64,000 nt of DNA from Pseudobdellovibrio sp031428275 (GCA_031428275.1 JANPPC010000013.1:1-64000), one strand, 5' to 3'; positions 9,713 to 18,593 are shown, counted from the first letter of the stretch. The notes: generated from the letters alone by a model not told the origin. Made by a program: numbers and translations.

Positions 9713-10831
9713 TTATCTGACTTGATTTACGTATTCAGAGATTGCGTTGATGATGTGATAAAGAGAACTACCCTTAGCCGGATGCGAATCAAACTGACCG
9801 CTTTGTAGTTTCGTATCGCGCCATAAACCTTGATCAGTCAGAAAGTTTTTAAATAACGACTGCAATGCCACATCGGCAATATCTTGCTGATCAAGCACAA
9901 TGGCGGCTTTTATACGTTCACACTGTGGCCAAAATCTAGAACTTGATTTTTTAACAACGCCGTTACTTAAAACTTCGTCAAAAGCCAAAGTACGGTCTTC
10001 CGAAATTCCGTATTTTTCAGCCAATTGAAATAGTTTTTGTGGAAGATCACCCACTTCATGGCCAGTTATATTGTTGTACTGAATCATTAACCAAGCCCAT
10101 TCAAAATGATGACCTGGTTCAAAAATGAAATTTCCATTTTCGCGTATTGGTGTCCAATTCGCATCAAAATGCTCGCATAGAAAACCAGTTTCGACGTCAA
10201 TAAATTTGTTAACACATAACTCATACAATTCTAACGAAAGGGTCCGCCAGCAAGGGTCTTCATCAATTTTCGTCCAAATTAGCGCCGCTTCAAACAAATG
10301 CATATGCGGGTTCGATTGGTAAAATAATTCCGATTTTTTAATTTCACTGTAACCACCAACACGAAGCTTTCGGTGCGTATTCAAGTACTTTAAAACTTTT
10401 AAAGCTTCGTGTTTAAGTTCTTCTTTACGAAGAATATCATAGGCCTGCGCCAGACCAAATAAAACGAATGCTTGCGTATACAAATCTAAATCTAAATTTT
10501 CTGGTTCAGCGTTCGTATCGACTGAGTGAATGTAGGCACCATCTGCCGTTTCATAGTTTTTAATAAGGTGACCAACCGCGTTTTCAACAATCGCAGACAC
10601 AGTGTCTAAATTAAGAATTTCTAATTTATAGGCCTCAACAAAAGAATAAATTTGCCTAGCCTGCACTAATGCACGACGCGCCGAAGGTTGAGCAACTTTA
10701 TCGAATGCGATGCTTTCTACGAAAGCGCCATTTCTTGAATCAATACCGACTGTCTTCCATAACGGAAAAACAGATTCTTTTAACCACTTCAATGATAAGT
10801 TTGCGATGTCTTTTGCCATTGTATTACCCAT
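9713..10831 (-). CDS. AGE-family (N-acylglucosamine 2-epimerase-like) sugar isomerase
   Basis: About 372 aa from ATG 10831. Hallmarks of the alpha6/alpha6-barrel AGE superfamily are present: RRALVQARQIYSF near the N-terminus, NPHMHLFEA mid-protein, and FEPGHHFEWAWL about residue 235 with the two active-site histidines. Members epimerise N-acylglucosamine to N-acylmannosamine, or isomerise mannose/fructose or mannose-6-phosphate. The substrate cannot be assigned here. The frame is open back to an ATG at 10903, but no upstream start has a Shine-Dalgarno sequence, and the family core begins just after 10831 (WLKESVFPLWK). ATG 10819 is another option. It is convergent with the TMTC-like gene. Confidence 0.8.
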   Translation of the reverse strand: MGNTMAKDIANLSLKWLKESVFPLWKTVGIDSRNGAFVESIAFDKVAQPSARRALVQARQIYSFVEAYKLEILNLDTVSAIVENAVGHLIKNYETADGAYIHSVDTNAEPENLDLDLYTQAFVLFGLAQAYDILRKEELKHEALKVLKYLNTHRKLRVGGYSEIKKSELFYQSNPHMHLFEAALIWTKIDEDPCWRTLSLELYELCVNKFIDVETGFLCEHFDANWTPIRENGNFIFEPGHHFEWAWLMIQYNNITGHEVGDLPQKLFQLAEKYGISEDRTLAFDEVLSNGVVKKSSSRFWPQCERIKAAIVLDQQDIADVALQSLFKNFLTDQGLWRDTKLQSGQFDSHPAKGSSLYHIINAISEYVNQVR

Positions 10832-10903
10832 TACAATGTTCTCTAATTTTTGCAAAGAAGTCATACGAAATATGATGCCGGGCCCAAATACCTCACGTTG
10901 CAT

Positions 10904-11263
10904 GAAGCTGCCACAAACGCCAATAGACAGACATCTTGGTGATGCTGTTTTTAATCTGAAGAATCATTTAAAAAAAATTCTCGTGGCCGTGCAGCTATTA
11001 GTTTTAACTTTGTTGTTTACTAATCATGAAACAATCGTCTTTATGCTCGAGGTTCGTTTTATGAAAACGCTACGCGGGCCTTTAGACAAAGCTATTACTT
11101 CTGCAATCCCCATTTATAATTTACGAACTTTAAAACCAGTTTGAATAATTCGAACACCAACACAGCAATTACTTACGAATCGAAAACAAGGCTTAGCCAC
11201 ATACTTTTTGACACGCAAAAAATTTACACAACTATTCTATTCGCGAAAATACGTTGCCAGCGA
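10904..11263. other. Intergenic region, no confident gene
   Basis: 360 bp between the epimerase and a flagellin 3' end. A plus-strand frame from ATG 10902 could encode 81 residues with a hydrophobic stretch (KKILVAVQLLVLTLLF), but it has no ribosome binding site and begins inside a longer antisense frame, so I do not call it. No clear terminator follows the flagellin stop on the minus strand. Confidence 0.4.
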
Positions 11264-12097
11264 CTACCCTAATAATTTTAATGCTAATTGCTGTTGTTGA
11301 TTCGCTTGTCCAAGTACGGCAGTTGCGGCTTGCATTAAGATATTATTTTTCGCAAGAGCTGTTGATTCAGCGGCAATGTCAGTATCACGGATTCGAGAAT
11401 TAGCTGCGGAAAAGTTTTCTTCAGAGTTTGCCAATGTTGAAGATGTTGTCTGTAAACGATTTTGCAAAGCACCTAAGCTAGCGCGAATACTATTTACGTA
11501 ATTCATAGCATCATCGACAAAAGCCAAACTATCCTGAGCTTCTAACTTTGTACTAACACCTAAATCAGTTAATAGCATTGAGTCTAAAGTTACATTTCCC
11601 TCTTCAGCATTGAAACTGATGCGGTCATTAAGCGGGTCATTATTTACACCAACTTGAAAATCTAGTACGCCACCAAAACCATTTAGTAACGGAGTTCCGT
11701 TGAACTGCGTAGTTTGTGAAATACGTTCCATCTCTTCTTTAAGCTGTTGAACTTCGACGTCTACCAATAAACGTTCTCTATCTGAAATCGTATCTGAAGC
11801 CGACTGAACGCCAAGTTCTCTGATACGCGATAACATATTTGTAATTTCACTAAGGCCACCCTCAGCGACTTGCACTAACGAAATTCCGTCATTGGCATTT
11901 CTATTAGCTTGTTTGAATCCGCGAATTTGAGATTTTAAGTTCTCAGAAATCGCTAAACCAGCTGCATCGTCTGCCGAATTATTGATTCGGCTGCCCGATG
12001 ACAATCGAGCCATCGTTGTCGAAATCTGATTACTCAGACCGTAAAGATTCTTCTGTGCATTAATTGCCTGCACGTTTGTTGCGATACGCAATCCCAT
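11264..12097 (-). CDS. fliC: Flagellin (paralogue 1)
   Basis: 277 aa. The conserved N-terminal D0/D1 region starts MGLRIATNVQAINAQKNL and continues through RLSSGSRINNSADDAAGLAISE. The C-terminal D0 ends ANQQQQLALKLLG. The central surface domains (D2/D3) are reduced to a short stretch, giving a small filament protein like those of Bdellovibrio sheathed flagella. A strong ribosome binding site (AAGGAGG) precedes the ATG. It lies 242 bp downstream of a second flagellin on the same strand, so filaments are likely built from several paralogous subunits. Which subunit is essential cannot be told from sequence. Confidence 0.95.
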   Translation of the reverse strand: MGLRIATNVQAINAQKNLYGLSNQISTTMARLSSGSRINNSADDAAGLAISENLKSQIRGFKQANRNANDGISLVQVAEGGLSEITNMLSRIRELGVQSASDTISDRERLLVDVEVQQLKEEMERISQTTQFNGTPLLNGFGGVLDFQVGVNNDPLNDRISFNAEEGNVTLDSMLLTDLGVSTKLEAQDSLAFVDDAMNYVNSIRASLGALQNRLQTTSSTLANSEENFSAANSRIRDTDIAAESTALAKNNILMQAATAVLGQANQQQQLALKLLG

Positions 12098-12247
12098 TCT
12101 ATCCTCCTTGTTAAAAACCCGAATTGATTCGACCCTTCCATGGTCTAACCAAGATTTCCGTTTCAGGTCATTTTATAAAAAACTTAAAAGCTAAAAAACT
12201 TAAAACTTTTCATACAAACAGCTCCATCTTGGAACCTTCATAATCGA

Positions 12248-12267
12248 CCCGGCTTTTTAGGGCCGGG
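12248..12267 (-). terminator. GC-rich stem-loop between the flagellin genes
   Basis: CCCGGC (12248-12253) pairs with GCCGGG (12262-12267) around an 8-nt loop, about 75 bp after the flagellin-2 stop. There is no T-tract on the minus strand, so it may be an mRNA-stabilising or partial terminator hairpin rather than a classical terminator. Confidence 0.35.
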
Positions 12268-12339
12268 CCCTCTTCCTCGCAGGAATTTTTACCACACAGC
12301 TTCTCGTCGCTTGCGCTCCAGAGAATCCTTCAACTTTCA

Positions 12340-13179
12340 TTACCCCTTATTTAAAAGAGATAAGGCCATTCCGGGTTGCTGATTTGCTTGGCCTAGAACC
12401 GAGGTTCCAGCCTGAAGCATGATATTTTGTTTAGCCATTTCAGAACTTTCTAAGGCGATATCAGAATCACGTATTCTTGAATTCGCCGTAGCCATGCTCT
12501 CTAAACTGCTATTTAAATTTTCTACTGTAGAAATAAGTCGGCTTTGTAACGAACCAAACCGAGCACGTAAACTACTAACTTGTGTAATTGCCGAATCGAT
12601 CACATCAATCGCATTTTGCGCACCCTCTTTACTGAAGATGTCTGAAAAGCGTACGCCCAATGCCACGGTACTAGCGTCAGCATCTGATGGATCAAAAGAA
12701 ATACGATCAGTTACATTTGAATTTTTAGTATTAACTTGAAAATCAAAACGTTGGCCCTCGCCATTTAATAATTTAGTTCCATTAAATTCAGTCGTTGCAG
12801 AAATGCGATCAATCTCGGCCATTAACTGACTGTATTCAGAACCTGTCATCGCACGTTCACGGTCAGAAATAGTGTCTGATGCCGCCTGAATACTTAGTTC
12901 ACGCATACGCACTAACATGTTACCGACTTCAGATAAGTTTCCTTCAGCCGTTTGTAATAATGAAATACCATCTTGAGTATTGCGGTTAGCCACTTTCAGG
13001 CCGCGCATTTGAGCTTTTAAATTTTCAGAAACAGCTAAACCAGCTGCGTCGTCAGATGCTTTATTGATTCTTGAACCCGACGATAATTTTTCCATCGTGC
13101 GATCAAGAGCACTTTTAGTTATTCCTAACGTATGCTGTGCATTCAAAGCCGTAATGTTAGTACCAATTCTCATTCCCAT
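12340..13179 (-). CDS. fliC: Flagellin (paralogue 2)
   Basis: 279 aa. The N-terminus MGMRIGTNITALNAQHTL and the SSGSRINKASDDAAGLAVSE element are classical flagellin D0/D1. The C-terminus ends ANQQPGMALSLLNKG. The central part is short, as in the neighbouring paralogue, and identity between the two is concentrated in the terminal domains. A strong AAGGAGG lies 5 nt before the ATG. The sequence about 120 bp upstream resembles a sigma-28 promoter. A 160-bp leader with its own promoter-like site suggests independent control from the downstream paralogue. Confidence 0.95.
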   Translation of the reverse strand: MGMRIGTNITALNAQHTLGITKSALDRTMEKLSSGSRINKASDDAAGLAVSENLKAQMRGLKVANRNTQDGISLLQTAEGNLSEVGNMLVRMRELSIQAASDTISDRERAMTGSEYSQLMAEIDRISATTEFNGTKLLNGEGQRFDFQVNTKNSNVTDRISFDPSDADASTVALGVRFSDIFSKEGAQNAIDVIDSAITQVSSLRARFGSLQSRLISTVENLNSSLESMATANSRIRDSDIALESSEMAKQNIMLQAGTSVLGQANQQPGMALSLLNKG

Positions 13180-13301
13180 ACTTCCTCCTTGAAGTCTTGC
13201 TCGTTAGAGCTCTTCGCAAAAATCCTTTTCGCAAAGCCAGGCATCATGCCTAAAGTGGGTTACACTCACCTTTTGAAGTGACTGTCTCGTTCTTACACAA
13301 C

Positions 13302-13328
13302 TGATCGGATCAATCTGAGAAAACATTA
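13302..13328 (-). promoter_or_regulatory. Putative sigma-28 (FliA) promoter for flagellin 2
   Basis: Read on the minus strand: TAAT, 15 nt, TCCGATCA. The sigma-28 consensus is TAAA-N15-GCCGATAA, so 3 of 4 and 6 of 8 positions match at exact spacing. It lies about 120 bp upstream of the flagellin ATG. Confidence 0.5.
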
Positions 13329-13468
13329 ATGGCCCAAAGTGAAACAATCGCATTTCTAGCCCTAGGCCCAGTTCATTTCTACCAAGATACCTCCGGTAAT
13401 GCGTTTAATTGCATCTGAGCCCCTATTCGAGCCTTTACTAGCCACAAGCAAACGGGTATTTTCGGTGC

Positions 13469-14752
13469 ATGGAAATCAGAGACCCTATTCACGGTTCAAT
13501 ACAGCTTAGCGATGGTGAAGTTGCCATCATCGAAACAGTCGAATTTCAAAGACTTAGACAAATTAAACAGCTTGGTTTTTCAGAGTTTAGTTTTCCGGGA
13601 GCCACTCATAACCGCTTCTTACATTCAATTGGTGTAAGCCACGTGGCCGGGCAAATTTTTGATAGTATTTTTCGTGCGTACCCATTTTCAAAAACCAGCG
13701 TGAAAAATCGCTTACGACAAGTCGTGAAATTAGCTTCATTACTTCATGATGTCGGGCATGGTCCGTTAAGCCACGCGATCGAACAAGTGATGCCGAAATT
13801 AGATCAACTCAATATTAAACTTTATACCGAACAAGGTGTTGATCAAACCAGACAAGCCAATCACGAAGATTACACAATTAAATTCGTGACCGATTCTTCT
13901 GTTTCAAAGATGATCGAAAGCCATTTTCCAGATATCACTCCACTGCACGTGGCTTGCCTCATTGATAAGAATCTAAAGTGCGATGAAAGCTTTTTCACCG
14001 ACGGAATGATTAATTTTCGCCCGATTTTAAGCCAAATCGTTAGTTCTGAATTAGATGCCGATCGCATGGACTATCTAGAGCGCGATTCTTATTTCTGCGG
14101 AATCAACTACGGAAAAATCGACAAAGACTGGTTACAGCAGAATTTAACGATTCACATCGTAAAAGATAAAGGTTACTTGGCGCTTAACCGACGCGCCCTT
14201 TATGCTTTCGATGATTTTTTAATTTCGCGTCACCACATGCATTTGATGGTTTACTTCCACCACAAAAGTATCGTGTACGAAGAAATGTTGAACCGCTACT
14301 TAAGCTCGCCCGACTGCAAATTTTTTATTCCGGGTGATTCAAACGATTACGTTAAGTACACCGACTATAAGTTATACGAGCATTTGGCCGCGGTTGATAA
14401 CCAATGGGCGCAGCGAATTGCTCAGCGAAGACCTTATCGTGTCGCTCTCGAGCTTCACAACCAAGACCCGGTTCGTATTGAAAATATAAAAGCGATCTTT
14501 GATCAAAGTGGGATCGACTACATCTACGCCAGTTCAAATGTGCGTTTATCAAAATATCATTCAGCTACTTCAGAAGACCAAACAAATATCTACGTCGTCG
14601 ACCAATACGACAAATGGGATATACCTTCACCGGTTGGCCAAGCCACGCAGATCTTTCAAAAATACGAAGGTGCCCGAGTGATCGACCGCTTCTACGTAGC
14701 ACCAGAAAAATACGCAGAAGCGAAGAAGATTTTTAACGAAGTTAGATATTAG
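13469..14752 (+). CDS. HD-domain phosphohydrolase (dNTPase/SAMHD1-like)
   Basis: 427 aa. It opens MEIRDPIHGSIQLSD, typical of the COG1078 HD superfamily. Metal ligands are visible: H47 in HNRFLHS, H93-D94 in LLHDVGHGPLSH, and the distal Asp in LDADRMDYLERDS near 195-207. Family members cleave dNTPs to nucleoside plus triphosphate or hydrolyse related nucleotides in the cytoplasm; the exact substrate is unknown. The length fits the family. The gene is divergent from flagellin 2. Its TAG stop is the first base of a long inverted repeat shared with the next gene. Confidence 0.85.
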   Translation: MEIRDPIHGSIQLSDGEVAIIETVEFQRLRQIKQLGFSEFSFPGATHNRFLHSIGVSHVAGQIFDSIFRAYPFSKTSVKNRLRQVVKLASLLHDVGHGPLSHAIEQVMPKLDQLNIKLYTEQGVDQTRQANHEDYTIKFVTDSSVSKMIESHFPDITPLHVACLIDKNLKCDESFFTDGMINFRPILSQIVSSELDADRMDYLERDSYFCGINYGKIDKDWLQQNLTIHIVKDKGYLALNRRALYAFDDFLISRHHMHLMVYFHHKSIVYEEMLNRYLSSPDCKFFIPGDSNDYVKYTDYKLYEHLAAVDNQWAQRIAQRRPYRVALELHNQDPVRIENIKAIFDQSGIDYIYASSNVRLSKYHSATSEDQTNIYVVDQYDKWDIPSPVGQATQIFQKYEGARVIDRFYVAPEKYAEAKKIFNEVRY

Positions 14753-14798
14753 GTATACATACTCCCGTTTTTTTGATAAAATCGGGAGTATGTATACC
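14752..14798 (+). promoter_or_regulatory. Perfect 16-bp-stem hairpin covering the ATPase start codon
   Basis: GGTATACATACTCCCG (14752-14767) is exactly complementary to CGGGAGTATGTATACC (14783-14798), with a 15-nt T-rich loop. The right arm contains the ATG of the next gene (14790) and the only SD-like GGGAG. In RNA the structure would hide both. It also begins at the last base of the preceding stop codon. Confidence 0.75.
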
Positions 14799-15932
14799 AG
14801 AAAATTTAAGTACCCGAAATCACAAAGCTTTTTCCTACTCGGCCCTCGCGGCACGGGCAAGTCGACTTGGGTAAAAAACGAATTTCCGCAGGCTTTATAC
14901 ATCGATTTACTTGATGAAGCTACTTTTCAAGACTACCTAAGAAACCCTGAACTTTTTAGTTTAAAGCTTAATTTAGCTATGCCCGATCAGTGGGTTATCG
15001 TTGACGAGGTTCAGCGCATTCCAGGGCTTTTAAACTATGTGCATCAACACATCGAAAATAAAAAAACTAAATTTATTCTAACTGGCTCGAGCGCTAGAAA
15101 ACTTAAAAAAGAGACTGCAAATCTTTTAGCAGGAAGAGCTTTACTCAGAAATTTTAATACGCTAACCACTGAAGAATTAGGTTCAGATTTTGATTTAAAA
15201 AAATCTCTTCTTTATGGTCACTTACCAATGGCTTATCAAACCGAATCACCAAAAGCTTTTTTAAAAAGCTATGTTGGAATGTATTTACGTGAAGAAATTC
15301 AACAAGAATCACTCGTACGAAATTTATCTTTATTTTCTAAATTTTTAGAAACCGCTGCCTTTTCGCAAGGGCAAATTCTTAGTCTGCAAACCATTGGTAC
15401 TGAGCTTGGTATCGACCGAAAAACGGTCGATCAATATTTTCAAATTTTAGAAGATCTCTTAATTGGCTTCAGAATTCCGGTGTTTCAAAAACGTGCAAAA
15501 AGAAAAATGACGGTGCGTCCAAAATTTTTCTTTTTTGATACAGGAGTCTATCGCACACTCCGCCAACAAGGCCCCCTTGACCCGATCGAAGAAATTGACG
15601 GAGTTTCTGTTGAAACTTTAGTTTTTCAAAATATAAAATCACATATTGAAAACCTTGGTTTACATCTGCAAATATATTTTTATCGTACACAGAATAAACA
15701 TGAAGTCGATTTTATCATTTATGGTGATGATGGTTTTTTTGCTTTTGAAGTAAAGCGCACATCAAAAATAAGAGCCGCCGATCTACAGCATATTGAAGAA
15801 TTTAAAAAAGATTACCCTAATTCGCAAAGTTATTTTATTTACTTAGGAAACGAAAAGCTAAAAACAAATTCAGGTGTCGAGATTATACCCGTTCAAGATT
15901 TTCTAACTAATTTAAGTTCTATTTTTAAGTAG
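14790..15932 (+). CDS. AAA ATPase with DUF4143 C-terminal domain
   Basis: 380 aa. Walker A GPRGTGKST is at 18-26 and Walker B WVIVDEVQ at 68-75; a sensor-like FILTGSSARKL follows, all in the AAA_14 type domain. The C-terminal DUF4143 region has FFFFDTGVYR near 250 and a PD-(D/E)XK-like strand pattern HEVDFIIY ... FAFEVKR near 300-325. These proteins are common, often sporadically distributed, and of unknown function; a defence or mobile-element link has been suggested for relatives but is unproven. The only start in front of Walker A is ATG 14790, which lies inside a 16-bp hairpin. It is AT-richer than the HD gene before it, compatible with transfer. Confidence 0.85.
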   Translation: MYTRKFKYPKSQSFFLLGPRGTGKSTWVKNEFPQALYIDLLDEATFQDYLRNPELFSLKLNLAMPDQWVIVDEVQRIPGLLNYVHQHIENKKTKFILTGSSARKLKKETANLLAGRALLRNFNTLTTEELGSDFDLKKSLLYGHLPMAYQTESPKAFLKSYVGMYLREEIQQESLVRNLSLFSKFLETAAFSQGQILSLQTIGTELGIDRKTVDQYFQILEDLLIGFRIPVFQKRAKRKMTVRPKFFFFDTGVYRTLRQQGPLDPIEEIDGVSVETLVFQNIKSHIENLGLHLQIYFYRTQNKHEVDFIIYGDDGFFAFEVKRTSKIRAADLQHIEEFKKDYPNSQSYFIYLGNEKLKTNSGVEIIPVQDFLTNLSSIFK

Positions 15933-16491
15933 ACCAGATCCCAATTTCTCATAGAATCTTTCTTTTGATGTAGGTCTGGTGTGTCCAACGCAAGCTTTGC
16001 TTGAAATACTGCGCTTAGCATAGCTCAAATTTTGAATGAAAAGTTGTCATGAGCAAAGTAATTCAAACAGATTGAAAACTATAAAACTTCTTCTTTTTGT
16101 GTGAATTCGCTTCACTTAAAATACTTAAATAATCGTGAATGCATTTTTCAGTATTCTGTTTGTTATTTGTGGCACTCAACCATGACAGAAAACCATCAAG
16201 TCCTTTTATGATTTTTCCGGTTGGGCTGGTATTTGCTCATTTTTCTTAATGATATCAAGTATTTGTATTTTAGTCTGAGTACACATAGTACATAGTATTT
16301 ACTGTACTATGTACTATGCATACCTTTGTCCTAAATTCTTTAAAACTGCATGGGTTAAGTGGTAAGAAAGTGGTGCTGTTCTTAATTTAATATAATTTAC
16401 TGATCACTATAGCTATTGAAAATGGACCGCTCTGTGGTTTTAAAACATTCCCTTTCTTGTCAGAGGATTCCCCGTTTGGTAGTTTAATTCA
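15933..16491. other. AT-rich gene-free stretch
   Basis: 559 bp without a supportable gene. It contains a 14-bp-arm palindrome (16284-16318) made of CATAGTA units. A 24-codon frame (ATG 16316, reading MHTFVLNSLKLHGL...) starts at the palindrome edge but has no ribosome binding site. The composition is AT-rich compared with the core genes around it, and it may be a decayed insertion. Confidence 0.5.
16284..16318. repeat. 14-bp inverted repeat of CATAGTA units
   Basis: CATAGTACATAGTA (16284-16297) and its exact reverse complement (16305-16318) flank a 7-nt loop. Each arm is itself a direct repeat of a 7-mer. It resembles a multi-site operator or a strong hairpin. There is no T-tract directly after it. 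Confidence 0.7.
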
Positions 16492-17268
16492 ATGCGTAGG
16501 TTTTATGCTCTTTGTTTATTATTGCTGATTGAACTTGTTCCTATCAATTTGCGGGCTTCAGAAAAGCCTGTCATTATTAGCGGTTTTGACGATGTAATAA
16601 GGCAGGCTGAAAATACTGGAATTTTAAAAGCGGCAATTAAAATTTTAGAGAAAGACAAGACTTTCTCTGGGATGCCAGAACTCTATGAAACGCTTTCCAA
16701 ACAAGAAGCAGCTCCTCATTTTATTATTGTCAGTGCCATTTCAACTTGGTTCGACAGCAGAATCGATCGTTTTTTATTCGAAACACAATTTCCTCCTCAT
16801 CGTAGATATCTGCGAAATTGGCTCACTCAATGGTCAATTGAAGACTTTAAGATCACAAGGATCAAAGAAGTTATCTCTGAACGACTTGGAAGAAAGTTTA
16901 TCGTTATTTTCGATAATTCTGATGCCAGCCTTGTGCTCGCGAATAAACTTCATGAGCAGTTCCCAAATCAAATAGTTGCGATTTATCTTCGGCAAGTCGT
17001 TAAAAAGAACTTACCAGACGGCGCGACCTCTTTTTTTACAGCTTTTGATATTGCCTTAGCTGAGTTTGCGGCTGATCGAATGACCGCCCAAGAAGTCGAA
17101 AGAGTTGGTGATGCAATTTTGAAAGAGAAACGGACTGACATGCTTTTCCCACCCTATGCGATTTGTCCTCAGAGTTACAATTCATGTAAGGGCATGCCGC
17201 CCGGAATTCTTCCGGTTTGCGAGAAGGTGCAAGTCCATGTTCAGTCGCTTTGTCAACGTCGTGAATAA
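16492..17268 (+). CDS. Secreted App1-like (DUF2183) phosphatase-fold protein
   Basis: 258 aa with a signal peptide (about 1-22, RASE). The order of motifs matches the App1 phosphatidate phosphatase catalytic domain: IISGFDDVIRQ (28-38), FIIVSAIS, FPPHRRYLRNW, then FKITRIKEVISERL, KFIVIFDNSD and IVAIYLRQV. App1 proteins are HAD-type lipid phosphatases with a DxDxT motif. Here the first Asp is Gly31 and the Thr is Val35, so the usual nucleophile is missing and activity is uncertain. The C-terminal part has four Cys (CPQSYNSC, CEKVQ, LCQR) that could form disulphides in the periplasm. No Shine-Dalgarno sequence is visible. It stands alone after a gene-poor region. Confidence 0.6.
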   Translation: MRRFYALCLLLLIELVPINLRASEKPVIISGFDDVIRQAENTGILKAAIKILEKDKTFSGMPELYETLSKQEAAPHFIIVSAISTWFDSRIDRFLFETQFPPHRRYLRNWLTQWSIEDFKITRIKEVISERLGRKFIVIFDNSDASLVLANKLHEQFPNQIVAIYLRQVVKKNLPDGATSFFTAFDIALAEFAADRMTAQEVERVGDAILKEKRTDMLFPPYAICPQSYNSCKGMPPGILPVCEKVQVHVQSLCQRRE

Positions 17269-17338
17269 TAACACTAGATTTTGAAGCTGAACAATTTTAA
17301 ATTCAAAGCTCTGCCTAGAACAGTCAAGCAGAGCGGTT

Positions 17339-18520
17339 TCAAATTCTTTCAATCACCATCGCGATACCTTGACCACCGCCAATACAAGCCGAACCAAGTG
17401 CGTACCGACCACCACGACGGTGTAATTCATAAACTAAGTGATTCATAATCCGTGTACCCGATGCACCCAATGGGTGACCCACCGCGATTGCTCCGCCGTT
17501 TACGTTGGTCTTTGCCGGATCTAATCCTAATTCTTTTTGCACCGATAGGTATTGGGCTGCGAACGCTTCGTTCACTTCGACTAAATCCATTTGTTCTAAC
17601 TTCAAACCCGCTTTTTCTAAAGCGATACGTGCGGCCGGAGCCGGCCCGATGCCCATAATTTTCGGATCGCAACCCACAACTCCCCATGAAATAATACGCG
17701 CTAAAGGTTTATAACCTTTTTCTTTTGCGTAACTTTCGCTGCAAAGTAATGACGTCGCTGCTCCGTCGACAATTCCGGATGCAGTTGCCGCAGTCACTAA
17801 GCCGTCTTTTTTAAACAAAGCTTTTAACGTCGAAATTTTTTCTAACGTAGCTTCGGGCTTTGGATGTTCATCTTTATCAATAACGATATCGCCTTTTTTA
17901 GTTTTAACGGTGATCGGCGTGATCTCAGCCGCAAAATAATTTTTATCTAGCGCCGCTTTGTAGCGCTGCTGAGTTTGAATCGAATACGCATCGCACATCG
18001 CGCGCGTGATTTCGTATTGTTCGCCAAGGTTTTCTGCCGTAATCGCCATCGGAATTCCGGCGTAGATATCTGTTAAGGCCGAGGTCATATAATCTTCTAA
18101 TTCAAAATTACCCATACGCATTCCGTCGAAACGCACTTTGCGAGCCACGTAAGGGATTTGTGACATTTGTTCGACTCCGCCCGCTAAAACAGCTTTTGCA
18201 TCACCCGACATAATCATTTGGGCTGCGTCGATCCAAGCCTGAAAGCCTGAACCGCACAAACGGTTTACAATATACGCCCCAACATTCTGCGGAATTCCCA
18301 TTCTTAAACCGGTATGGCGAGCAACGTAGGCTGCATCAGCCCCGCTTTGCACGACGTTACCGATAACCACGTGGTGAATGTCTTCTGGTTTTGCTCCGGC
18401 AGCTGCTAAAGTTGCGTTACCAGCTGTAACGGTTAAGTCGGTTGCTGAAATATCTTTCAAAGCTCCACCGAATGCGCCAAATGCTGTTCTTTTGCCTGAG
18501 ATAAAAACTATTTTTTCCAT
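17339..18520 (-). CDS. Acetyl-CoA C-acetyltransferase (thiolase)
   Basis: 393 aa, standard length. Catalytic residues sit at canonical places: Cys89 in NRLCGSGF, His349 in GHPLGASG, and Cys379 in ACIGGGQG. It interconverts two acetyl-CoA with acetoacetyl-CoA, or performs the last step of beta-oxidation, in the cytoplasm. The start MEKIVFISGKRTAFG is typical of the family. It is divergent from purD with about 70 bp between. No other fatty-acid oxidation gene is adjacent, so a biosynthetic (acetoacetyl-CoA) or degradative role cannot be decided. Confidence 0.93.
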   Translation of the reverse strand: MEKIVFISGKRTAFGAFGGALKDISATDLTVTAGNATLAAAGAKPEDIHHVVIGNVVQSGADAAYVARHTGLRMGIPQNVGAYIVNRLCGSGFQAWIDAAQMIMSGDAKAVLAGGVEQMSQIPYVARKVRFDGMRMGNFELEDYMTSALTDIYAGIPMAITAENLGEQYEITRAMCDAYSIQTQQRYKAALDKNYFAAEITPITVKTKKGDIVIDKDEHPKPEATLEKISTLKALFKKDGLVTAATASGIVDGAATSLLCSESYAKEKGYKPLARIISWGVVGCDPKIMGIGPAPAARIALEKAGLKLEQMDLVEVNEAFAAQYLSVQKELGLDPAKTNVNGGAIAVGHPLGASGTRIMNHLVYELHRRGGRYALGSACIGGGQGIAMVIERI

Positions 18521-18593
18521 TGCGTGATCTCTTTTCTTTTGATGCTGACTAGTTTAAAACAAATATCGAAGGCCGCAACAAAAAAGGTGATTT

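Noticed and set aside
10710..11144. 144-codon plus-strand frame
   Set aside because: Most of it is antisense to the epimerase, it lacks a ribosome site, and the codon pattern is unlike the real genes.
12098..12339. Sigma-28 promoter for flagellin 1
   Set aside because: A GTCGATTA near 12242 resembles the -10 element but no TAAA lies 15 nt upstream of it.
12419..12739. 106-codon plus-strand frame
   Set aside because: Exact shadow of the flagellin coding strand.
16316..16390. 24-codon frame starting in the palindrome
   Set aside because: Too short, no ribosome site and no recognisable feature.
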